Source of the DNA: an uncultured Selenomonadales bacterium
GTDB taxonomy: Bacteria; Bacillota; Negativicutes; Selenomonadales; Selenomonadaceae
Direction: 5' to 3'
Assembly: GCA_947304355.1 (NCBI GenBank)
Contig: CAMZAX010000012.1
Location: 1-63,180 of the forward strand
DNA: 63,180 nt
In this document: piece after piece, positions 52,695 to 61,042 of the stretch
Numbering within the stretch: position 1 is the stretch's first letter
Layout of the letters: each line of letters opens with the position of its first letter
Program-made: the position numbers and the translations under genes
Notes under the pieces: generated by a model
The model's database searches: none
What the model saw: only the letters and a program-made list of their open reading frames with translations
What the model was told of the DNA's origin: nothing

Positions 52695-53975
52695 TCAAGC
52701 AAGCCCATCGAAAAAATTCGGGTAGGAAATTTTAACGCAAGCGTCGTCGTCAAGCGCAACGCCCTGCGCGGCGGCTCCGAAAATCGCAAGCGACATTGCC
52801 ATTCTATGATCGGCGCGGGTCTTGCATTCGGCGAAAAATTTTTCGCGCCCGCCGTGAATAATCAAGCTGTCGTCCGTCGCCTCAAAGGTCGCGGGCGATA
52901 TTTTGTTGAACTCGTCGACAATCGCGGCAAGCCTGTCCGTCTCCTTGACGCGCAATTCGGCAACGTCGCGAATAATCGTCGTGCCCTCGGCGAAGGCGGC
53001 CGCCACTGCCAACGCGGGTATCTCGTCAATCAGGCGCGGGATAATCGCTCCGCCGAATTCGACGCCGCGCAGATTCGACGACACGACACGCAAATCAGCC
53101 GCCCGTTCGCCGCCCGACGTCCGTTCGTTCAAAAGTTCAATCGTCGCGCCCATTGACTTAAGCACGTCCAAAATCCCCGTGCGCGTCTCGTTCACGCCGA
53201 CGTTGCGAATCGTCACATCAGAGCCGTCAAGAATCGTCGCGAGCACCAGCCAATAAGCCGCCGAAGATATGTCGCCCGGCACAGAAATTTTTTCGGGCGC
53301 GGTGAGTTTTTCGGCGGGGAAAATTGTTATCGCGTTGCCCGAACGTTCAAGCCGTGCTCCGAACGCCGCAAGCATTTTTTCGGTATGGTCGCGGGACGGC
53401 GCGGGCTCAATCACTGTCGTCGGCGCGTCGGCGTAAAGTCCCGCCAACAGTATCGCCGATTTGACCTGCGCGGACGCCACGGGCATTCGATAGGTTATCC
53501 CGCGCAGTTTCGACGCGGCGGGCAGGATTGTTATCGGCAGGTTGCGATTGGCGTTGCGCCCGACGATTGTCGCCCCGGCTTCGGTCAGCGGCTTAATCAC
53601 GCGAGCCATCGGACGTTGCCTAAGCGAGTCGTCGCCCGTGAACGTCGTCAAGAATTTTTGCGGCGCGAGCAAGCCCATAAGCAAGCGGAGCGTCGTGCCG
53701 GAGTTGCCCGCGTCCAAGACGTTATCGGGTTCGCGAAGCCCGCGCAGTCCGTTGCCCGTGACTGAAACCGTGTCGCCCGCCCGTTCAATCGTTGCGCCCA
53801 AAGCCTTCATGCACGCGACGGTTGAGAGGCAGTCCGCGCCCGCCAAAAAGTTCGTGACTTCGACGGGCGTCGTGCCCAGGCTCGATAACATTATGCTGCG
53901 GTGCGAAACGGATTTGTCGCCGGGAATTTCAAGCGTGCCGCGCAGTCCGTGTTTGAGCGGTAAAATTTTTTTCAT
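52695..53975 (-). CDS. aroA: 3-phosphoshikimate 1-carboxyvinyltransferase (EPSP synthase)
   Basis: The fold repeats show IPGDKSVSHRSIMLSSL, DAGNSGTTLRLLMG and RVKETDRLAA; the product has 426 residues. It makes EPSP from shikimate-3-phosphate and phosphoenolpyruvate. I chose ATG 53975 behind GAGGAG; the frame extended to 54056 has no such site. The GNSGT loop is standard. It ends just beyond the frameshifted DUF5672 gene, tail to tail. Confidence 0.95.
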   Translation of the reverse strand: MKKILPLKHGLRGTLEIPGDKSVSHRSIMLSSLGTTPVEVTNFLAGADCLSTVACMKALGATIERAGDTVSVTGNGLRGLREPDNVLDAGNSGTTLRLLMGLLAPQKFLTTFTGDDSLRQRPMARVIKPLTEAGATIVGRNANRNLPITILPAASKLRGITYRMPVASAQVKSAILLAGLYADAPTTVIEPAPSRDHTEKMLAAFGARLERSGNAITIFPAEKLTAPEKISVPGDISSAAYWLVLATILDGSDVTIRNVGVNETRTGILDVLKSMGATIELLNERTSGGERAADLRVVSSNLRGVEFGGAIIPRLIDEIPALAVAAAFAEGTTIIRDVAELRVKETDRLAAIVDEFNKISPATFEATDDSLIIHGGREKFFAECKTRADHRMAMSLAIFGAAAQGVALDDDACVKISYPNFFDGLA

Positions 53976-53992
53976 GAAGCATTCTCCTCGAT

Positions 53993-54021
53993 TTGACAAT
54001 TCGGCGCGAGTGTGATAGATT
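53993..54021 (+). promoter_or_regulatory. Promoter of a presumptive antisense RNA
   Basis: TTGACA (53993-53998), a 17-nt spacer and TAGATT (54016-54021) point away from aroA toward the 30-codon peptide gene. No plus-strand gene follows before 54463. Confidence 0.55.
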
Positions 54022-54027
54022 TTCTTT

Positions 54028-54150
54028 ACTCTTGAAGTAAAAATGGCGGCAGGCAATCTGATGTTGGCGCGTCGGTTCCTTCCCCGCGTTAGTAGATGCT
54101 AGATGTGTATACGGGTTTGGTGCCGGGCGTTGCTCGGCTTACTTTTTGCT
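54028..54150 (+). ncRNA. Putative antisense RNA to the 30-residue peptide gene
   Basis: It is predicted from the promoter at 53993-54021 and the hairpin GCCGGGC-GTT-GCTCGGC (54123-54139) followed by a T-rich stretch. Segment 54068-54088 resembles 54233-54254 (CGCGTC, TCCTTCC and GCG shared in order), so this RNA could pair with the peptide gene's Shine-Dalgarno as well as with its 3' end. The design is like the locus at 12.2 kb. Confidence 0.4.
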
Positions 54151-54231
54151 CTTAAAGTACGTCAGTGCCGCGAAGATAAACGTCCCGACCTGGCAGATGT
54201 GATCTACCATAGTCCAGTCGATTAAATCCAT
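54139..54231 (-). CDS. 30-residue hydrophobic peptide, candidate holin-like/type I toxin
   Basis: ATG 54231 follows a perfect GGAGGTGA. The peptide starts MDLIDWTMVDHI and ends with one hydrophobic helix and a basic tail (TFIFAALTYFKSKK). That is the pattern of the short holin-like toxins of Firmicutes, whose members often end ...FIVALLTYI...K. It has its own consensus promoter (54341-54369), a leader of about 100 nt with two hairpins, one of which (CTTCCT / AGGAAG) partly masks the ribosome site, and a convergent antisense promoter. Function is inferred from size, topology and locus design only. Confidence 0.6.
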   Translation of the reverse strand: MDLIDWTMVDHICQVGTFIFAALTYFKSKK

Positions 54232-54340
54232 ACGCGTCACCTCCTTCCTTCGCGAGGAAGAAAGCCGAGCCGCTTTAGAAGCGGCGGAACAGCGGACGCG
54301 CCGAATCGTTGCAATGATTTAAACTGTATGACCGCGCAGA

Positions 54341-54369
54341 AATATATCACGTAACAGAAATTTCTTCAA
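54341..54369 (-). promoter_or_regulatory. Promoter of the 30-residue peptide gene
   Basis: TTGAAG (54369-54364), a 17-nt spacer and TATATT (54346-54341). Confidence 0.7.
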
Positions 54370-54378
54370 TGAAAAATT

Positions 54379-54403
54379 TCCCGTCAATGCGGCGGGATTT
54401 TTT
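54379..54403. terminator. Hairpin upstream of typA
   Basis: TCCCG / CGGGA with loop TCAATGCGG, an A-rich left flank and a T run on the right; a short relative of the metK and argH terminators. Confidence 0.6.
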
Positions 54404-54404
54404 C

Positions 54405-54433
54405 TTGCGCGCCGAAAATTTTGCACGTATAAT
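54405..54433 (+). promoter_or_regulatory. Promoter of typA
   Basis: TTGCGC (54405-54410), a 17-nt spacer and TATAAT (54428-54433), 29 nt before the ATG. Confidence 0.7.
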
Positions 54434-54462
54434 AGCCGAAGTTTTCTTAAGGAGGCAGTTTA

Positions 54463-56280
54463 ATGGGAGTCAATTCCGAACGCAGAAACATAGCAATAAT
54501 CGCGCACGTCGATCACGGCAAAACCACGCTCGTCGACGCGATGCTTAAACAAAGCCACATCTTCCGCAAGAACGAACAGGTAGCCGAACGCGTCATGGAC
54601 AGCGGCGACTTGGAGCGCGAACGCGGCATTACGATTCTGTCGAAGAACACGGCGATTCTTTACAAGGGCGTCAAGATTAATATCGTCGACACGCCCGGAC
54701 ACGCGGACTTCGGCGGCGAGGTCGAACGCGTCCTGAACATGGTTGACGGAGTTTTACTTTTGGTCGACGCCTTTGAAGGTCCCATGCCGCAAACCAAATA
54801 CGTCCTGCGCAAGGCGTTGGAGCACAAGCTCAAGCCGATTGTCGTCATAAACAAGATTGACCGCCCCGAAGCCCGCGTCGACGAAGTTTACGACGAAGTG
54901 CTTGAACTTTTCATGGAACTCGACGCCGACGACGAACAGCTTGACTTTCCCGTAATCTACACCGCCGCCAAGCAGGGCATTGCCAAACTCGACATTCACG
55001 ACGAGAGCCGCAACCTGCAACCGCTCATGGACACGATTCTTAAGGAAATTCCGCCGCCCGAAGGCGAACTCGACGCGCCGCTTCAACTGGTCGTCACGAC
55101 GCTTGAGGCTGACGATTACGTCGGGAAAATTGCTATCGGTCGCGTGCAACGCGGCAAGATTCGTTCCGGCGAAGTTATCGCGCTGATGAGCGAAGGCGGC
55201 ATCAAAAAAGCGAAGGTCGGCAAAGTTTTCACTTACGAAGGCTTGAACCGCGTCGAAACGCCCGAAGCCGAAATGGGCGACATTGTTGCGTTGACGGGCT
55301 TGAGCGAAGTGTCAATCGGCGATACGGTCGCCGACGCCGAACACCCCGAAGCTTTGCCGTCAATCCGCGTCGACGAGCCGACGTTGAGCGTAACTTTCGG
55401 CGTCAATACAAGTCCTTTCGCGGGCAAGGAAGGGCAATTCGTCACGAGCCGCCACATTCGCGACAGGCTGTTCAAAGAGGCGCAAACCAACGTTGCCCTG
55501 CGCGTCGAAGAAACTGATTCGGCGGACGTGTTCAAAGTCAGCGGGCGCGGCGAACTTCACCTGTCGATTCTGATTGAGACGATGCGCCGCGAAGGTTACG
55601 AAATGCAAATCGGCAAGCCCGAAGTCGTCTACAAGCTGATTGACGGGCAAAAGTATGAGCCGATTGAAAACTTGACCGTCGAAGTGTCGCAAGATTATAT
55701 GGGCACCGTCATGGAGTCGCTCGGTCGCCGCAAAGCCGAACTCAAGAACATGCAAAACGTCGCGGGCTACATGCGGCTGAACTTCCTGATACCTGCGCGG
55801 GGGCTTATCGGTTTTCGTTCGGAGCTTTTGACTTCGACGCGCGGCAACGGCGTCATGAATCACGTCTTCCACGGCTACGAACCCTACAAAGGCGACATTC
55901 CCGGTCGCAGTCGCGGCAGCTTGGTTGCGTTCGAGCAGGGCGAAACGACGGGCTACGGCATTTTCAACTTGCAAGATCGCGGCGTCATGTTCATTGAGCC
56001 GGGGCAAAAAGTCTACGAAGGCATGATTGTCGGCGAAAACTCTCGCGACATGGATATCGACATCAACCCTTGCAAGCAGAAACATCAGACCAACATTCGC
56101 GCAAGCAACAGCGACGAGGCGATTCGACTTGTCCCGCCGCGTATCATGAGCCTTGAACAGGCAATGGAGTACATTAACGACGACGAGCTTGTCGAAGTCA
56201 CGCCCGGTTCGATTCGCCTGCGCAAGACGATTCTTGACCGCACGACACGCGGTCGCGCCGCAAAGAACGCCCGAAAATAG
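54463..56280 (+). CDS. typA: Ribosome-associated GTPase TypA/BipA
   Basis: The GTPase motifs are [10 protein letters not shown] (G1), RGITI (G2), [14 protein letters not shown] (G3) and NKIDRPEAR (G4). The EF-G-like domains follow, and the BipA-specific C-terminal domain contains the family-typical [16 protein letters not shown]. At 605 residues it has the usual length. It is a ribosome-binding GTPase important for stress and late 50S assembly. AAGGAGG precedes the ATG. Its stop codon begins a heptad-repeat hairpin. Confidence 0.96.
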   Translation: MGVNSERRNIAIIAHVDHGKTTLVDAMLKQSHIFRKNEQVAERVMDSGDLERERGITILSKNTAILYKGVKINIVDTPGHADFGGEVERVLNMVDGVLLLVDAFEGPMPQTKYVLRKALEHKLKPIVVINKIDRPEARVDEVYDEVLELFMELDADDEQLDFPVIYTAAKQGIAKLDIHDESRNLQPLMDTILKEIPPPEGELDAPLQLVVTTLEADDYVGKIAIGRVQRGKIRSGEVIALMSEGGIKKAKVGKVFTYEGLNRVETPEAEMGDIVALTGLSEVSIGDTVADAEHPEALPSIRVDEPTLSVTFGVNTSPFAGKEGQFVTSRHIRDRLFKEAQTNVALRVEETDSADVFKVSGRGELHLSILIETMRREGYEMQIGKPEVVYKLIDGQKYEPIENLTVEVSQDYMGTVMESLGRRKAELKNMQNVAGYMRLNFLIPARGLIGFRSELLTSTRGNGVMNHVFHGYEPYKGDIPGRSRGSLVAFEQGETTGYGIFNLQDRGVMFIEPGQKVYEGMIVGENSRDMDIDINPCKQKHQTNIRASNSDEAIRLVPPRIMSLEQAMEYINDDELVEVTPGSIRLRKTILDRTTRGRAAKNARK

Positions 56281-56360
56281 GGACTAGGGACAAGGGGCAA
56301 GGGACAAGGGATCAGGGCGAAAAAAATCTGTTCCCTGTACCCTAATCCCTGACCCCTAAT
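56278..56360 (+). repeat. Heptad repeat hairpin (AAGGGAC / ATCCCTG) after typA
   Basis: Left arm units are TAGGGAC, AAGGGGC and AAGGGAT (56278-56318); right arm units are TTCCCTG, TACCCTA and ATCCCTG (56331-56360). The typA TAG is its first triplet. Confidence 0.88.
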
Positions 56361-56424
56361 GCAGGAATTACCCGCCGCCTTATCGAACACTGCAAAAAAT
56401 TTCTTTGTAAAGGCGGTGTAAGTT

Positions 56425-57153
56425 ATGGCAAGTAACGAAATCGAATTCTCGGAGGACGTTGAACTTTATCTTGAGGAAGTTCGGCGAATCCCGCTTTTGG
56501 GTGCGCAGGAATTTCACACGTTGCTTTTGCGGGCGGCGGACGGTGACGAAGACGCTCAGCTTGAATTGGTCAACGCGAATTTGCGGCTTGTCGTCAACAT
56601 TGCACGCAAATACGTCGGGCAGGGCGTTGCCTTTCCGGATTTGATTCAAGAAGGCAACATCGGGCTCATGAAAGCGGTCAAGAAATTCAGCACGAAGGGT
56701 TCCGCGACGTTTATCGAATACGCCGAGACGTGCATTGAATCCGCTATCGTTCGCGGCTTGCGCGAAATGAATCCGTCCGCGCAGGTTTCGCTTGACACGC
56801 CGATTGACGAGACGGCTTACACTGCCAAAGACGAATACGCCGTCGAGGGCGACTTTGTCGAGGGCTTGACGCTTGGCGACTTCGTTGAAGACAGCAAGAC
56901 GCCCACTCACTTCGATCGCGTGAACTATTCGCAAATGACGGAACTTCTGCGCGAGGCAATGCACACGTTGACGCCGCACGAACGAAAAGTTTTGTCGCTG
57001 CGATTCGGCTTGGAAGACGGGCGCACGCATTCACCCGACGAGGTTGCCAAAATTTTCAAGGTCAGCGACGCCACCATTCAAAGCATCGAATCGAAGGCCT
57101 TAAGCAAACTCCGTCACCCCGCCCGTTGCCAAAAGCTGAAAGATTTTTATTGA
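56425..57153 (+). CDS. Short sigma-70-family factor with divergent region 2
   Basis: At 242 residues it lacks region 1.1 and most of region 3. Region 1.2/2.1 starts DVELYLEEVRRIPLL. Region 2 core-binding sequence is clear (NLRLVVNIARKYVGQGVAFPDLIQEGNIGLMKAVKKF). The -10 recognition stretch, normally FSTYATWWIRQAI, is here FSTKGSATFIEYAETCIESAI. Region 4 (LTPHERKVLSLRFGLEDG, helix-turn-helix SPDEVAKIFKVSDATIQ) is close to primary sigma factors. It is therefore probably an alternative sigma factor with changed -10 preference. No anti-sigma gene is adjacent. Confidence 0.85.
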   Translation: MASNEIEFSEDVELYLEEVRRIPLLGAQEFHTLLLRAADGDEDAQLELVNANLRLVVNIARKYVGQGVAFPDLIQEGNIGLMKAVKKFSTKGSATFIEYAETCIESAIVRGLREMNPSAQVSLDTPIDETAYTAKDEYAVEGDFVEGLTLGDFVEDSKTPTHFDRVNYSQMTELLREAMHTLTPHERKVLSLRFGLEDGRTHSPDEVAKIFKVSDATIQSIESKALSKLRHPARCQKLKDFY

Positions 57154-57186
57154 ACTTATCTGCCTGAAAAATTCTTGAAAAAACCT

Positions 57187-57215
57187 TTGCAATTTATCAG
57201 ACGCTGTGTTAGAAT
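57187..57215 (+). promoter_or_regulatory. Promoter of sepF
   Basis: TTGCAA (57187-57192), a 17-nt spacer and TAGAAT (57210-57215). Confidence 0.65.
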
Positions 57216-57259
57216 GGACGCGCTTATAAAAAGCAATCAACAACCGGAAGGGCGATATT

Positions 57260-57889
57260 ATGATAGTGATGGACTGGATAAAAAAGCTGACGGATATAAT
57301 CATGCCGTTGGAGCCCGCGCCCGAAGACGAGGAGGACGCCAAGGAGCTCAAAAAAGCCGAAGCGACCACTGCCGACGCGCAAGCCGACCGCAATCGTCAA
57401 ACGGCTCAAGCCGCGCCGCAACCGCAGGCGGACAGGCAATCGACAGCGAGCACCTTCGCCAACAACATCGGCGGCGGGACAATGAGTTTCACGCGCAACG
57501 GCGGCATGGTCAGCACTGCCGAGAACGGCGTCACGAGCATGGGCGGCGTTCGTTACGAGGCTTATTCTTCCGACACTGCGGTTAAGCCGAGCCTTGCCGT
57601 AGTCAAGACGCCGCAACTTACCATGAAGATTTACGCGCCGACCAAATATGACGGGCAGGTCAAGCAGATAGCCGACGACCTGCTCAAGAACAACGCGGTT
57701 ATCGTAAACTTTGAGGGCGTCGACGACATCGAACAGCAACGGATTGGCGACTTCGTTATCGGCGCGGTCTACATGATTCACGGGCGGGCGGAAATGGTTT
57801 CCGGCAAGATTATCCTTTACGTGCCCAGCGGCATCGAATACGAAACTGCTATGGCGACCTCTGCTTCTGTCATGCGGCGTTATAATTGA
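57260..57889 (+). CDS. sepF: Cell division protein SepF
   Basis: An N-terminal amphipathic membrane-targeting helix (MDWIKKLTDIIM) is followed by a Glu/Ala/Gln-rich linker. The C-terminal SepF domain (about residues 110-205) contains KIYAPTKYDGQVKQIADDLL, VIVNFEGVDDIEQQRIGDFV and GAVYMIHG. SepF tethers and bundles FtsZ at the division septum. The linker is longer than in Bacillus (209 versus about 150 residues). It is monocistronic, with its own promoter and terminator. Confidence 0.93.
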   Translation: MIVMDWIKKLTDIIMPLEPAPEDEEDAKELKKAEATTADAQADRNRQTAQAAPQPQADRQSTASTFANNIGGGTMSFTRNGGMVSTAENGVTSMGGVRYEAYSSDTAVKPSLAVVKTPQLTMKIYAPTKYDGQVKQIADDLLKNNAVIVNFEGVDDIEQQRIGDFVIGAVYMIHGRAEMVSGKIILYVPSGIEYETAMATSASVMRRYN

Positions 57890-57923
57890 GGGGCGAGACG
57901 GAATTCAAATTCAAATCAACCAT

Positions 57924-57957
57924 AAAAAGCGGGCATTCCAAGCGGTGCCTGCTTTTT
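57924..57957 (+). terminator. Terminator of sepF
   Basis: A 12-bp stem AAAAAGCGGGCA / TGCCTGCTTTTT (one mismatch). Confidence 0.85.
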
Positions 57958-57977
57958 ATTTAGAACGGAGGATAATT

Positions 57978-59438
57978 TTGCGAGACGATTATTTGACGCA
58001 AGACCGCGCGCCGATTCTTGAGGCGTTGACGAAAATGAAGGCGGCGCGACTCGTGCCCTTCGACGTGCCCGGACACAAGCGCGGACGCGGCAACCGTGAA
58101 CTTGCGGACTTTTTGGGGCAACCGTGCCTTGACGTGGACGTTAATTCAATGAAGCCGCTCGATAACCTTTGCCACCCCGTCAGCGTCATTCGCGACGCAG
58201 AAATTTTGGCGGCAGAGGCGTTCGGTGCAGCACACAGCTTTTTTATGGTCGGCGGGACGACTTCGGCGGTGCAGGCAATGATTCTTGCGACGTGCAAGCC
58301 CGGCGATAAAATCATCTTGCCGCGCAACGTCCACCGCTCCGCCATCAACGCGCTGATTCTCTGCGGTGCCGTGCCCGTGTACGTCAATCCGCAAGTCGAC
58401 GGACGCCTTGGCATTTCGCTGGGCATGAAAGTCGACGACGTTATCGCCGCAATCAAAAACAATCCCGACGCCAAAGCCGTTTTGATTAACAATCCGACTT
58501 ACTACGGGATTTGCTCCGATATTGCCACGATAACGCGCGTCGCGCATGCTCACGGCATGAAACTTTTGGCGGACGAGGCCCACGGCACGCATTTTTATTT
58601 CAGCGACAAGTTGCCGCCTTCGGCGATGTCTGTCGGCGCGGATATGGCGGCTGTGTCAATGCACAAGTCGGGCGGTTCGCTTACGCAAAGTTCGTTGCTT
58701 TTGACGGGCGCGGAAGTCAACGCGGGCTACGTCCACCAGATTATCAACTTGACGCAGACGACAAGCGGATCGTATCTGCTGATGGCAAGCCTTGACATTT
58801 CGCGGCGGAATTTGGCTCTGCGCGGCGCGGAAATTTTCGACAAGGTGATTGAGCTGGTCGAATACGCACGCGACGAAATAAATTATCTTGGCGGCTGGTA
58901 TGCTTACGGCAAGGAGCTTGCGGACGGCGATTCGGTGTTCGATTTCGACGTAACGAAGCTGTCGATTTTCACGCGGGCGGTCGGCTTGGCGGGCGTCGAG
59001 GTTTACGACATCCTGCGCGACGAATACGACATTCAGCTTGAGTTCGGCGACATTGCCAACGTCTTGGCTTACGTGTCCGTCGGCGACCGCGTAAAGGACA
59101 TTGAGAGGCTTGTAAGCGCGCTTGCCGACATTAAGCGCATTTATCGGAAAGACCCGTCGCGGCTCATGAAGGTCGAGTACATTGACCCGATTGTCGACGC
59201 CACGCCGAAGGATGCCTTTTACGCCGAAAAAAAATCCCTGCCGCTTGCCGAGACCGTCGACAAGACTGCGGCGGAATTTTTGATGTGCTACCCGCCGGGC
59301 ATTCCGATTCTTGCGCCGGGCGAACGCATTACCCGCGAGATTTTGGACTACGTGCGTTACGCCAAACGCAAGGGCTGTCAAATTACCGGTCCCGAAGATA
59401 TGACGATTCAGCGTCTGCAAGTCATCGACAAGCTTTAA
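57978..59438 (+). CDS. speA: Orn/Lys/Arg decarboxylase family protein
   Basis: The fold-type I PLP decarboxylase has PFDVPGHKRGRGN, FMVGGTTSAVQAMI, LADEAHGTHFYFS and the PLP Lys in VSMHKSGGSLTQSS. The C-terminal domain ends with CYPPGIPILAPGE. Its 486 residues match the short Bacillus SpeA/YaaO group without the wing domain. With speE downstream it likely provides agmatine, cadaverine or putrescine for polyamine synthesis; which amino acid it uses cannot be told, so the gene symbol is tentative. TTG 57978 behind GGAGG. Confidence 0.85.
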   Translation: MRDDYLTQDRAPILEALTKMKAARLVPFDVPGHKRGRGNRELADFLGQPCLDVDVNSMKPLDNLCHPVSVIRDAEILAAEAFGAAHSFFMVGGTTSAVQAMILATCKPGDKIILPRNVHRSAINALILCGAVPVYVNPQVDGRLGISLGMKVDDVIAAIKNNPDAKAVLINNPTYYGICSDIATITRVAHAHGMKLLADEAHGTHFYFSDKLPPSAMSVGADMAAVSMHKSGGSLTQSSLLLTGAEVNAGYVHQIINLTQTTSGSYLLMASLDISRRNLALRGAEIFDKVIELVEYARDEINYLGGWYAYGKELADGDSVFDFDVTKLSIFTRAVGLAGVEVYDILRDEYDIQLEFGDIANVLAYVSVGDRVKDIERLVSALADIKRIYRKDPSRLMKVEYIDPIVDATPKDAFYAEKKSLPLAETVDKTAAEFLMCYPPGIPILAPGERITREILDYVRYAKRKGCQITGPEDMTIQRLQVIDKL

Positions 59439-59686
59439 CGGCGAGTTATTGATTGAATGTAATGCATTTCCGCTATCGCCTGCTTGAAGTCGCGCAAGTC
59501 GTCTATCGCCCGCTTGAGTTCGTGAATGTCGCCGCGAATTTTTTTTATGCTCTCGTCGAGTTCCTGAAGGTGCCGTTCGTCTTGTTCGATTTGCCCACGC
59601 AGATTTTCAAGCAACAGTTCGCGTTCGTGCTGAGCGGCCTGGAGCTTTTTGACGGCAGCTTTGATTTCGCGCAATTCGTCCGTCAT
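59435..59686 (-). CDS. Small coiled-coil protein, 83 residues
   Basis: Nearly the whole chain is heptad-patterned (LREIKAAVKKLQAAQ, LLLENLRGQIEQDE, LQELDESIKKIRGDI), strongly charged, with no membrane helix. I do not recognise a family. It follows the next coiled-coil gene by 5 nt on the minus strand, so the two may form a complex. It overlaps the end of the decarboxylase gene by 4 nt, tail to tail. Confidence 0.65.
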   Translation of the reverse strand: MTDELREIKAAVKKLQAAQHERELLLENLRGQIEQDERHLQELDESIKKIRGDIHELKRAIDDLRDFKQAIAEMHYIQSITRR

Positions 59687-59691
59687 GATAT

Positions 59692-60057
59692 TCAGTGAGA
59701 TAAGACCGAATAAATTACGACGACGACGATACTTACAACCGTTGCTGTTAAAATTTGACCGTGACGCGCAGAAGAGTGAATTTCCTTCTGCGAATTGTCG
59801 ACAGAAGTTTTAAGTTCTTTCCGTGTGTCTTCAAATTTACTTTCCAGTTTATCCATACGCTGAGTCAATTCTTTCCGCGTCTCGTCGATTTTGGTATCCA
59901 ATTTGTCTTGTCGTGCTTCGATTCTGTCCATGCGCTGAGTCAATTCTTTTCGCGTCTCGCGCACTTCGGCTTTCAATTCACGCATTTCAGCTTTCAATTC
60001 GCGTATTTCGTTCAAAATCAATTCGGCATAGTTGAAACTTTTTTCTTGGTCACTCAT
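59692..60057 (-). CDS. Tail-anchored coiled-coil protein, 121 residues
   Basis: ATG 60057 follows AAAGGAGTG. Residues about 12-100 are coiled coil with an internal 18-residue-like repeat (ETRKELTQRMDRIEA and ETRKELTQRMDKLES). The last 20 residues are a transmembrane helix (ILTATVVSIVVVVIYSVLSH). The layout resembles small DUF1640- or XhlA-like proteins, but I cannot assign a family. It is paired with the soluble coiled-coil gene downstream. Confidence 0.7.
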   Translation of the reverse strand: MSDQEKSFNYAELILNEIRELKAEMRELKAEVRETRKELTQRMDRIEARQDKLDTKIDETRKELTQRMDKLESKFEDTRKELKTSVDNSQKEIHSSARHGQILTATVVSIVVVVIYSVLSH

Positions 60058-60107
60058 GATTATCACTCCTTTCGCGGAGATTTTATCACAGTCGGGGGGG
60101 TTTTCAA

Positions 60108-60959
60108 ATGGAACTTTGGTTCAGCGAGCAACATACGCCGAGCGTGCGGTTTTCGCTGAAAGTCGACAAACAGCTTTTCGGCGAGGTCAGCGAATTTCAG
60201 CGCGTCGACATTTTTGATTCGGCGGAGTTCGGGCGGATACTGGTGCTTGACGGGCGCATAATGACGACCGAGCGCGACGAGTTCATTTATCACGAGATGA
60301 TTACGCACGTGCCGCTTTGCGTCAATCCGAACGTCCGAAAGGTTTTGCTTGTGGGCGGCGGCGACGGCGGCTCTGCGCGCGAGCTGTTGAAATACGATAC
60401 GATTGAAAAGATTGACTTGGTCGAGCTTGACGAGACGGTCGTGCGCGCGTGCCGAAAGTTCATTCCGCAAACGGCTGCGTGCCTGGACAATCCCCGCGTC
60501 GAAACTTTTATCGCCGACGGCTTGAAATTCATACGGCGCAGGGCTGACGAATACGACTTGATAATCGTCGACGCGACGGATCCTTTCGGGGCGGGCGAAG
60601 GGCTTTTCACCAAGGAATTTTACGGCAACTGCTTCAACGCGCTCAAAGCCGACGGCATCATGGTAAATCAGCACGAGAACCCGTTTTACTCGCGCGACGC
60701 CGCCGCCATGCAACGCGCTCACAAGCGATTGACGACATCGTTCCCGATTGTCCGCGTCTACCAGATTCACATACCGACGTACCCGGCGGGGCAATGGCTG
60801 TTCGGTTTTGCGTCGAAAAAATTTCACCCGACCAACGCCGTTGACTTCGCCCGCTGGAACGCGCTCAACCTGCAGACGAAGTACTACAACACGAACATTC
60901 ACGTTGGAGCTTTCGCGCTGCCCACTTACGTCATTAAGACGTTGCGCGCCGCCGAGTAA
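60108..60959 (+). CDS. speE: Spermidine synthase
   Basis: It has the aminopropyltransferase motifs VLLVGGGDGGSARELLKY, VELDETVV and IIVDATDPFGAGEGLF (catalytic Asp), plus YQIHIPTYPAGQW. The 283-residue length is standard. It transfers aminopropyl from decarboxylated SAM to putrescine. The ribosome site before the ATG is a run of seven G (60094-60100) instead of AGGAGG, which might slip and tune translation. It is functionally linked to the decarboxylase gene upstream. Confidence 0.94.
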   Translation: MELWFSEQHTPSVRFSLKVDKQLFGEVSEFQRVDIFDSAEFGRILVLDGRIMTTERDEFIYHEMITHVPLCVNPNVRKVLLVGGGDGGSARELLKYDTIEKIDLVELDETVVRACRKFIPQTAACLDNPRVETFIADGLKFIRRRADEYDLIIVDATDPFGAGEGLFTKEFYGNCFNALKADGIMVNQHENPFYSRDAAAMQRAHKRLTTSFPIVRVYQIHIPTYPAGQWLFGFASKKFHPTNAVDFARWNALNLQTKYYNTNIHVGAFALPTYVIKTLRAAE

Positions 60960-61042
60960 AAATTTTTCGCAGTGTTGAAAATTTTTTTTGTCACTGCTAA
61001 ACTAAGCGCGGTGATTATTTTTTTTGTAGGAGGAATTCTTCA

